Assembly (NCBI GenBank): GCA_964476625.1
Contig: CAYZBJ010000009.1
Span: 6,816 to 70,815 of the forward strand
DNA from: JAMLIN01 sp964476625
GTDB taxonomy: Bacteria; Pseudomonadota; Gammaproteobacteria; Burkholderiales; Burkholderiaceae_E
Reading direction: 5' to 3'
DNA: 64,000 bases
In this document: positions 7,320-18,299 of the stretch, in pieces
Layout: each line of letters begins with the position of its first letter
Position numbering within the stretch: position 1 is the first letter of the stretch
Position numbers and translations under genes: made by a program
The notes under the pieces: generated by a model
The model's input: only the letters and a program-made list of their open reading frames with translations
What the model was told of the DNA's origin: nothing
The model's database searches: none

Positions 7320-9207
7320 ATGCAAAGCCCGCCCGCCGCACGACGGCCGATCGTCCCCCTGCCCGACATGCTGGTGAGCCAGATCGCCGCCGGCGAAGTG
7401 GTCGAGCGGCCGGCATCGGTGGTCAAGGAGCTGCTCGAGAACGCGATCGACGCCGGCGCGAGCCGCATCGAACTGCGCATCGAGGAAGGCGGGGTCCGGC
7501 GCATCACCGTCAGCGACGACGGCGTGGGTATTCCGCGCGACGAACTGCCGCTCGCGCTCACCCGCCACGCCACCAGCAAGATCGGCTCGCTGGCCGAACT
7601 CGAGCGGGTCGCCTCGCTGGGCTTTCGCGGCGAGGCGCTCGCCTCGATCGCCTCGGTGGCCAGCGTCTCGATCACCAGCCGGGTCGCCGGCGCCGAGGCC
7701 GCCTGGCGCATCGAGGCGCGCAGCGGCGCGCTAGCGCCGGCCGCCGGCACCGTCGGCACCGTCGTCGAAGTGGCCGACCTCTATGCGGACACGCCGGCGC
7801 GGCGCAAGTTCCTCAAGAGCGCGGCCACCGAATCGGCCCATTGCGTCGACGCGTTTCGCCGCGTCGCGATCGCCCACCCGGGGATCGGCTTCGCACTCGT
7901 CGTCGACGGCCGCCGCACCGAGCAATGGCCGGCTGGCGACTGGCAGGCGCGGGCGCTCGCCGGGCTCGGCGCCGACTTTCGCGATGCCCACCAGGTGCTC
8001 GGGCGCGGCGACGAAGGCCACGGCCTGCATGGACTGCTCGGCTTGCCCACCGCGAGCCGGGCCCGCGCCGATCGCCAGTATTTCCACGTCAACGGCCGCT
8101 TCGTGCGCGACCGCCTGCTGATGCACGCGGTGCGCCAGGCCTATGCCGACGTGCTGCACGGCGAGCGCCATCCCGCCTATGTGCTGGCACTGGCCCTCGA
8201 CCCGGCGCTGGTCGACGTCAATGTCCATCCCGCCAAGACCGAAGTGCGGTTTCGCGATTCGCAGGCGGTGCACCGGCTCGTCTTCACCGCGGTGCGCGAT
8301 GCCCTGCGCACCGGCGCCGGCGTCGCCCAGGCGCCGGGCATGCTCGCGGCAGGCGCCGGGGTGGGCCCGGCGGCGCGCTACCAGCCCCCCCAGTCGCAGG
8401 ACGGCCTCGGGCTCGACGTGCCGGCCGCGGCCGGCCCTCCGGCGGCGCCCGGCAATGCACCGGGCCGCTGGCAGGCGGGCAGCCGGTCGCCCAGCTTCGN
8501 NNNNNNNNNCGCCGGTCGCAGCCGCGCCGAGCCTGGCCGCGGTGCGCGCCGCGCTCGCCGCCCAGGACCCCGCCGGGACCGACGAGGGCGCCAATCCCGG
8601 GCGCAGCCCGGCCGACGCCGACGGGATGCCGCCGCTCGGCTTCGCGATCGCGCAACTGCACGGCATCTACATCCTCGCCCAGAACGCAAGCGGACTGGTG
8701 ATGGTCGACATGCACGCCGCCCACGAACGGATCGTCTACGAGGGCCTCAAGGCGGCCGCCGCCAGCGGGCTCGAGAGCCAGCCGCTGCTGATCCCGGTGA
8801 CCCTGCGGGTCGACGAACTGGCGGTGCGCTGCGCCGAGGAGTACCGCGAGCAGATCGCGGCGCTCGGCCTCGAGCTCGACCCGATCTCGCCGACCACCAT
8901 CGCGGTGCGGCGGGTGCCGCTCGCGCTGGCCAGGGCCGACGCGGCGGCGCTCGCCCGCGACGTGCTCGACGAATTGCGCGAGCACGGCTCGAGCCGCGCG
9001 ATCGAAGCGCATCGCGACGAGCTGTTCGCGACCATGGCCTGCCACGGCGCGGTGCGCGCCAACCGCCGGCTCTCGACCGCGGAGATGGATGCGCTGCTGC
9101 GCAAGATGGAACGGACCGCCTCGGCCGACCAGTGCAACCATGGCCGGCCCACCTGGGTGCAGATCCCGCTCACCGAGATCGACCGCTGGTTCCTGCGCGG
9201 GCGATAG
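7320..9207 (+). CDS. mutL: DNA mismatch repair protein MutL (interrupted by a 10-N gap)
   Basis: MutL couples MutS mismatch recognition to strand incision. The N-terminal GHKL ATPase is complete: ELLENAIDAG near residue 40, DDGVGIP, HATSKI and GFRGEALASI. The C-terminal dimerisation domain carries DMHAAHERIVYE, which fits the D-(Q/M)-H-A-x2-E-x4-E metal-binding motif of endonuclease-type MutL, and ACHGAVRANRR. Reading frame shifts from N- to C-terminal part across the N run at 8500-8509, so the true gap length must be a multiple of three rather than 10. The missing piece falls in the Pro/Ala-rich linker. miaA follows after 6 nt, the classical mutL-miaA order. Confidence 0.95.
8500..8509. other. 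Assembly gap (10 N) in mutL
   Basis: A run of exactly ten N, the usual placeholder for a gap of unknown size. The reading frame is 0 before and +1 after it, so a true length divisible by three restores mutL. It falls in a very GC-rich linker-coding stretch. Confidence 0.95.
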
Positions 9208-9213
9208 GAACCC

Positions 9214-10218
9214 GTGAACATGGCCGCTGCCGGGGTGCCGCCGATCCTGCTGCTACTCGGGCCCACGGCCTCGGGCAAGAGCGCCGCCTCGCTCGCGCTC
9301 GCCCGACGCTATCCGGTGGAGATCATCAGCGTCGACTCCGCGCTCGTCTACCGGGGCATGGACATCGGCACCGCCAAGCCCGGGCCGGCCGAGCTCGCAG
9401 CCGCCCCGCACCACCTGGTCGACATCCTCGATCCGACCGAGGCCTATTCGGCGGCGCGCTTCGCCGCCGACGCGCGCCGGCTCTGCGGCGAGATCGCCGC
9501 GCGCGGCCGGCTACCCCTGCTGGTGGGCGGCACGATGCTGTATGCGAAAGCCTTCGCCGGCGGGCTCGCCAGCCTGCCGGGCGCCGATGCGGCGATCCGC
9601 GCCCGGCTCGATGCACAGGCCGCCGCGCTGGGCTGGCCGGCCCTGCATGCGCGGCTCGCCGCGCTCGACCCGGTGACCGCCGCACGACTCGCGCCCGGCG
9701 ACTCGCAGCGCATCCAGCGCGCGCTCGAGGTCTTCGAGCTGACCGGCCAGCCCCTGTCGGCGCTGCATGCCGCGCCGGTCACCGAGGCATTGCCGCCGGC
9801 GCCGCTGGTGGTGCTGAGCCTGGAGCCCTCGCGCCGGGAGGAACTGCATCGCCGGATCGCGGCACGCTTCGAGGCGATGATCGCCGCCGGCCTGCTCGCC
9901 GAGGTCGCCCGGCTGCGCTCGCGCGGCGACCTCCACCCCGGCCTGCCCTCGATGCGGGCCGTCGGCTATCGCCAGGCCTGGGCGTACCTCGAGGAGCATC
10001 CCGGCTGCGACCCGCTGGCGGCGCGCGATCCGCGCGATCCGGCGCTGCGCCCGCTCATCGAGCGCGGCGTGGCCGCGACCCGCCAGCTCGCCAAGCGGCA
10101 ACTGACCTGGTTGCGCTCGATGCCCGATCGCATCGTCATCGACTGCCTCGACACGGCGGCCGAGGCCCGGGTGCTGGCGGCCGCCGCGACGCGCTGGCCG
10201 GATCAGCCCTTGTCCTGA
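9214..10218 (+). CDS. miaA: tRNA dimethylallyltransferase MiaA
   Basis: MiaA adds a dimethylallyl group to N6 of A37 in tRNAs reading UNN codons. The 334-residue protein has the P-loop LGPTASGKS at residue 15, the substrate motif ISVDSALVYRGMDIGTAKP, the core AYSAARFAADARR and LLVGGTMLYAKA, and the conserved RAVGYRQAW in the C-terminal half. GTG at 9214 follows the mutL stop by 6 nt; an ATG two codons later (9220) is equally possible. The gene ends inside the convergent ferritin-like gene (16 bp overlap), where a GTGGCC hexamer repeat begins. Confidence 0.96.
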   Translation: MNMAAAGVPPILLLLGPTASGKSAASLALARRYPVEIISVDSALVYRGMDIGTAKPGPAELAAAPHHLVDILDPTEAYSAARFAADARRLCGEIAARGRLPLLVGGTMLYAKAFAGGLASLPGADAAIRARLDAQAAALGWPALHARLAALDPVTAARLAPGDSQRIQRALEVFELTGQPLSALHAAPVTEALPPAPLVVLSLEPSRREELHRRIAARFEAMIAAGLLAEVARLRSRGDLHPGLPSMRAVGYRQAWAYLEEHPGCDPLAARDPRDPALRPLIERGVAATRQLAKRQLTWLRSMPDRIVIDCLDTAAEARVLAAAATRWPDQPLS

Positions 10219-10523
10219 CCGTGGCCGTGGCCGTGGCCGTGGTCGGCGATGGGCTTGTCGGTGAAGAGGTAGTCGCGCAGCTCGTGGTCGAGGGTGGGAT
10301 CGCGCCGGCGGATCCACTCGAGCACCATGGCCGCGTGCTCCTTCTCCTCGTCGCGATTGTGCTCGAGGATCCTGCGCAGTTCCGGATCCTTGCAGGCATC
10401 CACGCGCTGGTTGTACCAGTCGACGGCCTCGAACTCTTCCATCAGCGAGGTGATCGCCCGGTGCATGTCGCGCGTCTCGTCGCTCAGCTCGTCGATCGGT
10501 TCGTGGTACCCCTCGTTCGCCAT
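10203..10523 (-). CDS. Encapsulated ferritin (EncFtn)-like protein with His-Gly tail
   Basis: A 106-residue helical protein matching the encapsulated ferritin family, whose two-helix subunits form an annular decamer with ferroxidase sites at the interface. The residues known from the Rhodospirillum rubrum protein are all present: Glu29, Glu30, Glu32 and Trp36-Tyr37 in MEEFEAVDWYNQRVD, then Glu60 and His63 in RDEEKEHAAMVLEW. The C-terminus is unusual: instead of a recognisable encapsulation peptide it ends in ADHGHGHGHGQDKG, a possible metal-binding tail written by a GTGGCC tandem repeat. No encapsulin shell gene occurs in the flanks. It is probably monocistronic and oxidises or stores iron in the cytoplasm. 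Function is inferred from residues. Confidence 0.8.
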   Translation of the reverse strand: MANEGYHEPIDELSDETRDMHRAITSLMEEFEAVDWYNQRVDACKDPELRRILEHNRDEEKEHAAMVLEWIRRRDPTLDHELRDYLFTDKPIADHGHGHGHGQDKG

Positions 10524-10996
10524 TCCTGCCTCCCGTCGATATCCGATATGCGTGGAGGATAGCGCAGGCGAAGCGCCGGTCGGATATAATGGGCTGTTGA
10601 CAGGACGGCACGCGGGCGCAATCCGGCAATCCCGGCCGACGATACTGGCCTAGGTGAATGGCCGGGGTGGCATCGGCGCACGACCGGGCCACGGGCGGGT
10701 GGCAAGTCGAGCCCGTCCCACGAGCCGCTTCGATGGGCTCGCGCCGGATTCACATGCCCCATGCCGACGGTCCCTCGATCGGCGTTGGTCGGCCCGTCGG
10801 ATCGACAACGCAGTAAGGAAGTACCGTCGACGAAGTACCGTCGAACCAGCGGTCGAGACAGCGCCCAGACATGCGCCATGACAGCGCGCGGTGGTGGCAG
10901 CGGCGTGAGCCGGGGCCGCCGCCGACGCATTTCCGGTTGGCTGACGCACTCGCCTGGACGAGCAGGGCCGCCCGACCGAACCTACAGGATTTGCCG
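10524..10996. promoter_or_regulatory. Long leader and promoter region upstream of infA paralogue
   Basis: A stretch of 473 bp without a credible gene. It holds a good -10 hexamer TATAAT at 10585-10590 and a TTGACA at 10597-10602, but not correctly spaced as one promoter. Further on, a 13-bp direct repeat GAAGTACCGTCGA occurs twice (10818-10830 and 10832-10844, period 14). If transcription begins at the TATAAT, the infA leader is about 400 nt long. No tRNA or known riboswitch is recognised. Confidence 0.4.
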
Positions 10997-11269
10997 ATGG
11001 CCAAGGAAGAACTGATCGAGATGGAAGGAACGGTAGCCGAGATGCTGCCCGACGCGCGTTTTCGCGTCATCCTCGACAACGGGATCGAGGTCAACGCCTA
11101 TGTCTCGGGCAAGATGAAGAAGCACCGCATCCGGGTGCTCGCCGGTGACAAGGTCACGATGGAACTGTCGCCCTACGACCTGACCAAGGGGCGCATCAGC
11201 TTTCGCCACAAGGACACTTCCGGCCCCCGCCCGACCGGCAATCGCCGCCCGCCGCCGCGCCGTCGCTGA
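10997..11269 (+). CDS. infA: Translation initiation factor IF-1 with basic C-terminal extension
   Basis: IF1 is an S1-like OB-fold protein that occupies the ribosomal A site during initiation. The first 72 residues align with E. coli IF1 throughout (MAKEELIEMEGTVAEMLPDA, then SGKMKKHRIRVLAGDKVT, ending SPYDLTKGRISFRHKD). About 18 extra residues rich in Pro and Arg follow (ends RRPPPRRR), a form seen in the second, stand-alone infA of many betaproteobacteria. The gene lies away from the ribosomal protein operon next to recQ, so a paralogue expressed under special conditions is likely. The ATG at 10997 is fixed by the MAKE start. Confidence 0.93.
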   Translation: MAKEELIEMEGTVAEMLPDARFRVILDNGIEVNAYVSGKMKKHRIRVLAGDKVTMELSPYDLTKGRISFRHKDTSGPRPTGNRRPPPRRR

Positions 11270-11389
11270 GATCCCCGTCCCGCCGCGCGACCCCGTTGCC
11301 GTCGCGCATGTCTGCCCGTGTGCCCGCCGCGAGGCACCGAGTCTCCCGCCTGCCATGAATCCCCGTCCCGCCATCGGCGGCGCAGTCCG

Positions 11390-13246
<1,857 letters not shown>

Positions 13247-13307
13247 AGTCGGCCGGAGTTTCCGGTACGCTCCAGCCAGGGCAGTACGAAAACAAGGAGA
13301 CAGCAAC

Positions 13308-14174
13308 ATGACGATCCGGATCGAACCGAGCGGCCAGAACATCGGCGCCAGCGTGCGCGGCGTGGATTTCAGCAAGCCGATCGACGACGCCACCGCGGCC
13401 GCCATCCGCGCCGCCTGGCTCGAGCACCAGGTGCTCGGCTTCCCCGACCAGCAACTCGAACTCGATCACCTCGAGGCGATACCGCCGCGCTTCGGCCGCT
13501 TCGGCGACGACCCCTATATCGCGCCCCTGCCCGGGCGCCGCCACGTGATCGCCGTGCAGCGCGAAGCCGACGAGAAAAGCCCGCTGTTCGCCGAGAGCTG
13601 GCATTCGGACTGGAGCTTCCTGCCCGATCCGCCGAGCGGCACCGCGCTCTACGGCGTGGAGATTCCGCCGGTCGGCGGCGACACCCTGTTCGCCGACCAG
13701 TACGGCGCCTACGACGCCCTCTCGCCGGCCATGCGCGCCCGGCTCGACGGGCTGGTCGCGATCCATTCGGCGCGTCGCGGCTACGCGACGACCGGGCGCT
13801 ACGGCAAGGACGACACCGGCGACCGCTCGATGGACATCCGCCCGAGCGACAACGCGCTCGCCACCCATCGCCATCCGCTGGTGCGGGCCCATCCGGAAAC
13901 CGGCCGCAAGGCCTTGTTCATCAGCCCGGGCTACACCATCGGCATCGACGGCATGCCGGCCGACGAAGCCAGCGCGCTGCTCGCCGAACTCTTCGCCCAC
14001 CAGGTCGAGGACCGCTTCGTCTACCGCCATCGCTGGTCGGCGGGCCTGCTGACGATGTGGGACAACCGCTGCGTGCTGCACCGGGCCACCGGCGGCTACG
14101 AAGGCCACCGGCGGCTGCTCTATCGGGTCACGATCGCGGAGCCGACCACACAGCCGCAGGCGCAGCCGGCCTGA
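13308..14174 (+). CDS. TauD/TfdA family Fe(II)/2-oxoglutarate dioxygenase
   Basis: A non-haem iron dioxygenase of 288 residues. The 2-His-1-Asp facial triad is visible: His99 and Asp101 in WHSDWSFLPDPPSG and distal His258 in MWDNRCVLHRAT; the Arg following in the C-terminal segment binds 2-oxoglutarate. The start ATG at 13308 has a strong AAGGAGA site. Substrates in this family range from taurine and 2,4-D to other sulfonates, sulfates and carboxylates. No transporter or sulfur genes are adjacent, so the substrate cannot be named. It lies convergent to tamB, 21 bp away. Confidence 0.9.
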   Translation: MTIRIEPSGQNIGASVRGVDFSKPIDDATAAAIRAAWLEHQVLGFPDQQLELDHLEAIPPRFGRFGDDPYIAPLPGRRHVIAVQREADEKSPLFAESWHSDWSFLPDPPSGTALYGVEIPPVGGDTLFADQYGAYDALSPAMRARLDGLVAIHSARRGYATTGRYGKDDTGDRSMDIRPSDNALATHRHPLVRAHPETGRKALFISPGYTIGIDGMPADEASALLAELFAHQVEDRFVYRHRWSAGLLTMWDNRCVLHRATGGYEGHRRLLYRVTIAEPTTQPQAQPA

Positions 14175-14195
14175 ACGCCCCGCGGCGTCGTCCGC

Positions 14196-17100
14196 TCAGT
14201 CGAACCAGTGCTGCAGCAGCAGGTCGATCGCGCTCTCGCTGCCGGTCTGCAACCGCAAGGTCAGGCGCCGGGAGATGTCGTACTGGATCCGCAGCAGGTT
14301 CCATGCGCCCTGCAGGCCCTGCTCGTAGCTGATGTAGACGCCCNNNNNNNNNNCGCCCGACGCCAGGCGCTTGCCGACGGTGACCACCTCGCGCAGCGCC
14401 GCGGTGTCCTGGCTGTCGGCGGCGCCCGGCAGCCCGGTGCCGCCGAGCCGGTTGCCGATCACCTCGCCCTGGCCGGTCGTTGGCGAAAAACCGAGAGCCA
14501 GCACATCGAGCCCGAGCTGCTGGTTGATGCTGCCGCTCATGGCGCCGCCGTCGCCACCGAACAGGGTTGCGGCGGCCTGCTGGAGCGCGAGCGCCTGGGC
14601 CCCGGTGCTGGCATCGGCCAGCGGCACGCCCAGTACCAGCCAGGAAAGCTTCTCGGCATCGGGTACCTGCGGATTCGAGAACAGCGCGATGCGCGGTGAC
14701 AAGGCGGTGCCGGTCAGCCGCACGCCGACTTCGATCGGCAGGCGCGGTCGCACCGCGGCGATGTCGAGCGCGGGATTGTCTACCGGGCCGTTGAAGCGGA
14801 TCGAGCCGCTGGTGATGTCGAGCTGCTGGCTGTAGGCCTCGAAGGTCCCGTTGCGCACCCGTACCGTGCCTTCGATGCGCGGCTCTCCGGGCAAGGTGCC
14901 ACGCAGGCGCACCAGGCCCGCGAGCCGAGTGTCGATGCCGCCGCCGATGATGCGGATATCACGCCCGAGGTCGATCTCGATGTCGGCCCCGACCTGCATG
15001 CCGCCGGTGTCGACCGCCGGGCGGGCGCCGGCTTCGGCTTCACCCTTCGTCGGCGCGCCGACGATGCGGATGTCGTCGGGCAATGCCGGCACGCCGGCGC
15101 TGCGCAACTCGATCAGGCCTTCGTCGGCGACCACCTTGCCGGTGAGATTCATCGTGCGCCCGTCGCTCGTCAGGCGGGTATGCCCCGAGAGCACCAGGCG
15201 CTGCCCCGGGTCGAGCGGCGCCCGGAAGCGCCGCGCCTCGAGGTCGAACTCGCCGCGCAGCGGCACACCCGGGCTGCGCCCCGGCGCGCCGGGGTCGCGC
15301 TCGGCGTCGGGCAGGAGCGTCGCGCGGCCGCTCAGGGTGATGTCGCCCTCGCCGCTCGCGATCCGGAAACGTTCGACGACGACACCGCCATCATCGAAGC
15401 GGGCGCGCAGTTCACCGCCATCGAGTCGCCAGCCCTGCGAACGCTGCTCGATCGCGAGCGCATCGCCCGTCAGGCTGCCGTCGAGCCGTGGTGCATCGAG
15501 GGTGCCGCCGAGATCGGCGGCGATCCGCATGCGACCTTCGACCGCCCAGTCTTCCCCGAGGTAGCGGCGCAGGAACACCAGCGAGGGCAGGTCGAGGTCG
15601 ATCCGCCCACCCAGCCGGCCCGCGTCGATCCGCAGGGTCGCGCCGCTGCCGGCGCCGATGCCGAGTCGTTCGCCGCCGGCCTGGCCCGATTCGCGCAGGG
15701 CCAGCCGGACCTCCCCGGCGGCGGTCGCGGGCGTGGTGCCGCCATCGACCCGCCACTGGCCGTCGACCCGCAGGCCAGCGAGCGCCGCATCGATGTCGCC
15801 GCGCCCGTCGGGGCGGCCGCGGACCCGGTCTAGCCAGGCGAGCACCCTCGCGAGCGGCAGTCCCGCCACCGCACCGGCGCTGGCGAGCCGCGCCGGTTCG
15901 CCGAAGGACCAGTCGACATGCTCGATGCTCGCCGACCCGCCCCGGCCATCGGGTGCCGCCAGTCGCCAGCCGGCGAGGCCGACTCCGGTCGGCGACACCC
16001 CGAGCCCGGCGCCGGCATCGAGCGTGACGGCCTCGGCGCCATCGATCCGCCCGGACTCGAACACGCCGTCCCAGCGCGGCGCGCCGGCATCGTAGGCGCC
16101 CTTGCCCGCCAGCGCGAGCCGCTGGCCCGCCGCGCGCACGGCGAGCGCGAAGCGATGCGCGGCGAGCGAGCCGTCGACGTCGAGACTGGCCGCCGCGACG
16201 CTGAACTCGTCGACCACCAGGCCATCGNNNNNNNNNNGATCCGCTCGACGATCTGGTTGCCCACGGCGGTGACGTCCATGTCGGTGGCTACCAGGTGCGG
16301 CCCGCTCGCGTCTGGGACGAACCGGGTCACGGCAGTCTCGACGTCGACGCTGAACTCGTCGACCACCAGGCCATCGAGCGCGATGCGGGCATCGAAGGCG
16401 CCATCGACCTCGCGCGGCCAGGCCAGGCGCACATCGGCGCGGCGCACCCGGACCTGCTCGTCGAAGGCGAGCGCCCGGCCTTCGAGCCGGCCGCTGCCCC
16501 AGGGTCGATCGCCGGCCAGGCCGAACTCGCCGGTGCCGGTGATGCGACCAGCGAGCCGCTCGTCGAACAGCCCCGGTTCGCCGGCGTCGATCGTCCAGCG
16601 CAGGCGGTCCTCCGGCTGGGCGAGCGCGCCCTGCGCCTGCAAGCGGTTGCCGCCGAGGCCGAGGTCGGCGGCCAGCTTCGAGACCCGCATCCGGGCATCG
16701 AGGACGGCATCGAGCCGCCCCGACAGGGCGGCGCCGGCGAGGCGACTGTCCGCGAGATCGAACGCCACGGCGAGGTCGCCCTGCCCGGGCGCCCCCTTCG
16801 CCTGCCAACGCCCGTCGATGCGGCCCGCGGCGAAGCGGGCGAGGCGAGGATCGTCCAGCGCCAGCCACTGCGAAGGATCGATACCCCGCGCCCGGCCGGC
16901 CAGGTCGATGGCGAGCGGCTCGAGGCGGACCGTGCCGGCGGCGTCGAGCCCACTGTCGCCGTGGCCGACGCGGGCCTGCTCGATACGGATCTCCTGCTCG
17001 CCGAGCAGGGCCCGCAGGTCGAGCGAGAGGGCTTCGCGCCCGGTGAGCGATGCGGCGCCGCCCGCGCGCTCGCGCAGCCGGGCCGTGAGCACGCCCGCCG

Positions 17101-18298
17101 CGAGGGCGGCTTCCCCATCGATACGAGTCGCCCGCGCCACTGCGGCCCAGTGCGCCGGGTCGATGCCTGCGAGCGAGAAGCGCGCGGTGATCGCCGGCAG
17201 TTCGCGGCCGGCGATCGTGGCCGGGTGAGCGCTGTCGATCGCGAGTTCGCCCTCGAGCCGCCCGTCGCCGAGCAGCCCGATGGCGAGCGGCGCCAGCCGG
17301 AGGACCGCATCGTCGAGGACGAAATCCGTCCGCAACGAAACAAGCGGCAGCGCCTCTTGCGGCAGCGGGCCGGCGGCGGCGTTGTCGATCTCGACCCGGC
17401 CACGCAACGGCGTGGTTTCCTCGACCGCGGCGCGCCCCGCGAGATCGGCCGCCGGTGCGCCGGCCAGCCAGGTCGCGGGATCGATGCCGGAGAACTCGAA
17501 TTGCGACGGACCGCCAGCCAGCGCCGGGACCAGCGGTGCCAATTGCACGCCGGCGCGCAGCCGCGCCTCGCCTGCCTGCGCCCGGGCGTCGATGCGCAGC
17601 CGCTCCAGGTCGCCGCCGACGGTCGCCGCAATCGCGATCGGCGGCGCATCCGGCTTCAGGCCGGCGATGCCGAACCGGGCCGCGCTGGTGAGCAGGCTGG
17701 CGTCGGCAACCACCGGATGCGGCGCCTCGGTGCCGATTCGCAGGGAGTCGGCCGCGAGCTCGCCCCACGGGGTATCGACCTGCAACGCCTCGATGCGGTA
17801 TTCGCCGGGCAGGTGCGCCGCCCTCGCGGACAGTGCGGTGAATTCCAGCGCCTGGGCACCGCCCGCGCGAAGCCGGATCGCATCGACTTCGATCCGGCCG
17901 ACCAGCACCGCGATCGGCAGGCCGATGGCGCCCGGCATCGGGGTCGGACCCCGAGCAGGCTCGCCGGATTCGCCGATGTCGACCTCGACCGAGGCGGCGC
18001 GCACCAGGCCGATGGCGAACCGGCCGTCGAGCAGGCCGCGCCAATCCCAGCGCAGTTCCGCCCGGTCGACGCCGACCCGGGTCGCGCCGTCGACCCAGTC
18101 GATTCGCCGCAGGCGCAGGCCGTCGACCAGCCGACCCTCGATGCCCTCGATCGCGAGCCGCCCGCCGGTGGCCGCCGCCGCCCGCTCGAGTCCGAACCGG
18201 GCAGCGGACTGGCTGAAACCGATCCAGGCGAGCGCGGCCACCAGCAGCGCGACGACGACGGCGATCGCAAGCAGTACGCGGCGGGGGGTCCGTTCCAT
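14196..18298 (-). CDS. tamB: Translocation and assembly module subunit TamB (two assembly gaps)
   Basis: TamB is a very long inner-membrane-anchored periplasmic protein with a beta-taco lipid groove. With TamA it takes part in outer-membrane protein assembly and phospholipid transport. The start at 18298 gives an N-terminal anchor (RVLLAIAVVVALLVAALAWI), many repeated AsmA-like strands, and the TamB C-terminal domain (DUF490), which ends GSESAIDLLLQHWFD. Length is about 1365 residues including the gaps, normal for the family. N runs at 14344-14353 and 16228-16237 interrupt it; the frame changes across the second. A 31-bp exact repeat flanks the second gap. The start lies 1 nt after the tamA stop, so the two are coupled. 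Confidence 0.93.
14344..14353. other. Assembly gap (10 N) near the 3' end of tamB
   Basis: Ten N within the DUF490 part of tamB, between codons for RLASG and GVYISYEQGL. The reading frame is the same on both sides when counted as 10, so the true length leaves remainder 1 on division by three. Confidence 0.95.
16197..16376. repeat. 31-bp exact direct repeat flanking an assembly gap in tamB
   Basis: The 31 bases at 16197-16227, ending at the N run 16228-16237, recur without change at 16346-16376. In protein both copies encode DGLVVDEFSV. Either tamB truly has a tandem repeat here that broke the assembly, or the contig ends overlap and were joined wrongly. The stretch between the gap and the second copy encodes ordinary TamB sequence. 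Confidence 0.85.
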
Positions 18299-18299
18299 C

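Noticed and set aside
7320..10562. A single plus-strand frame of 1080 codons starting with MutL
   Set aside because: It leaves the mutL frame at the N gap and continues in a meaningless frame over mutL and miaA; the true MutL C-terminus is in the next frame.
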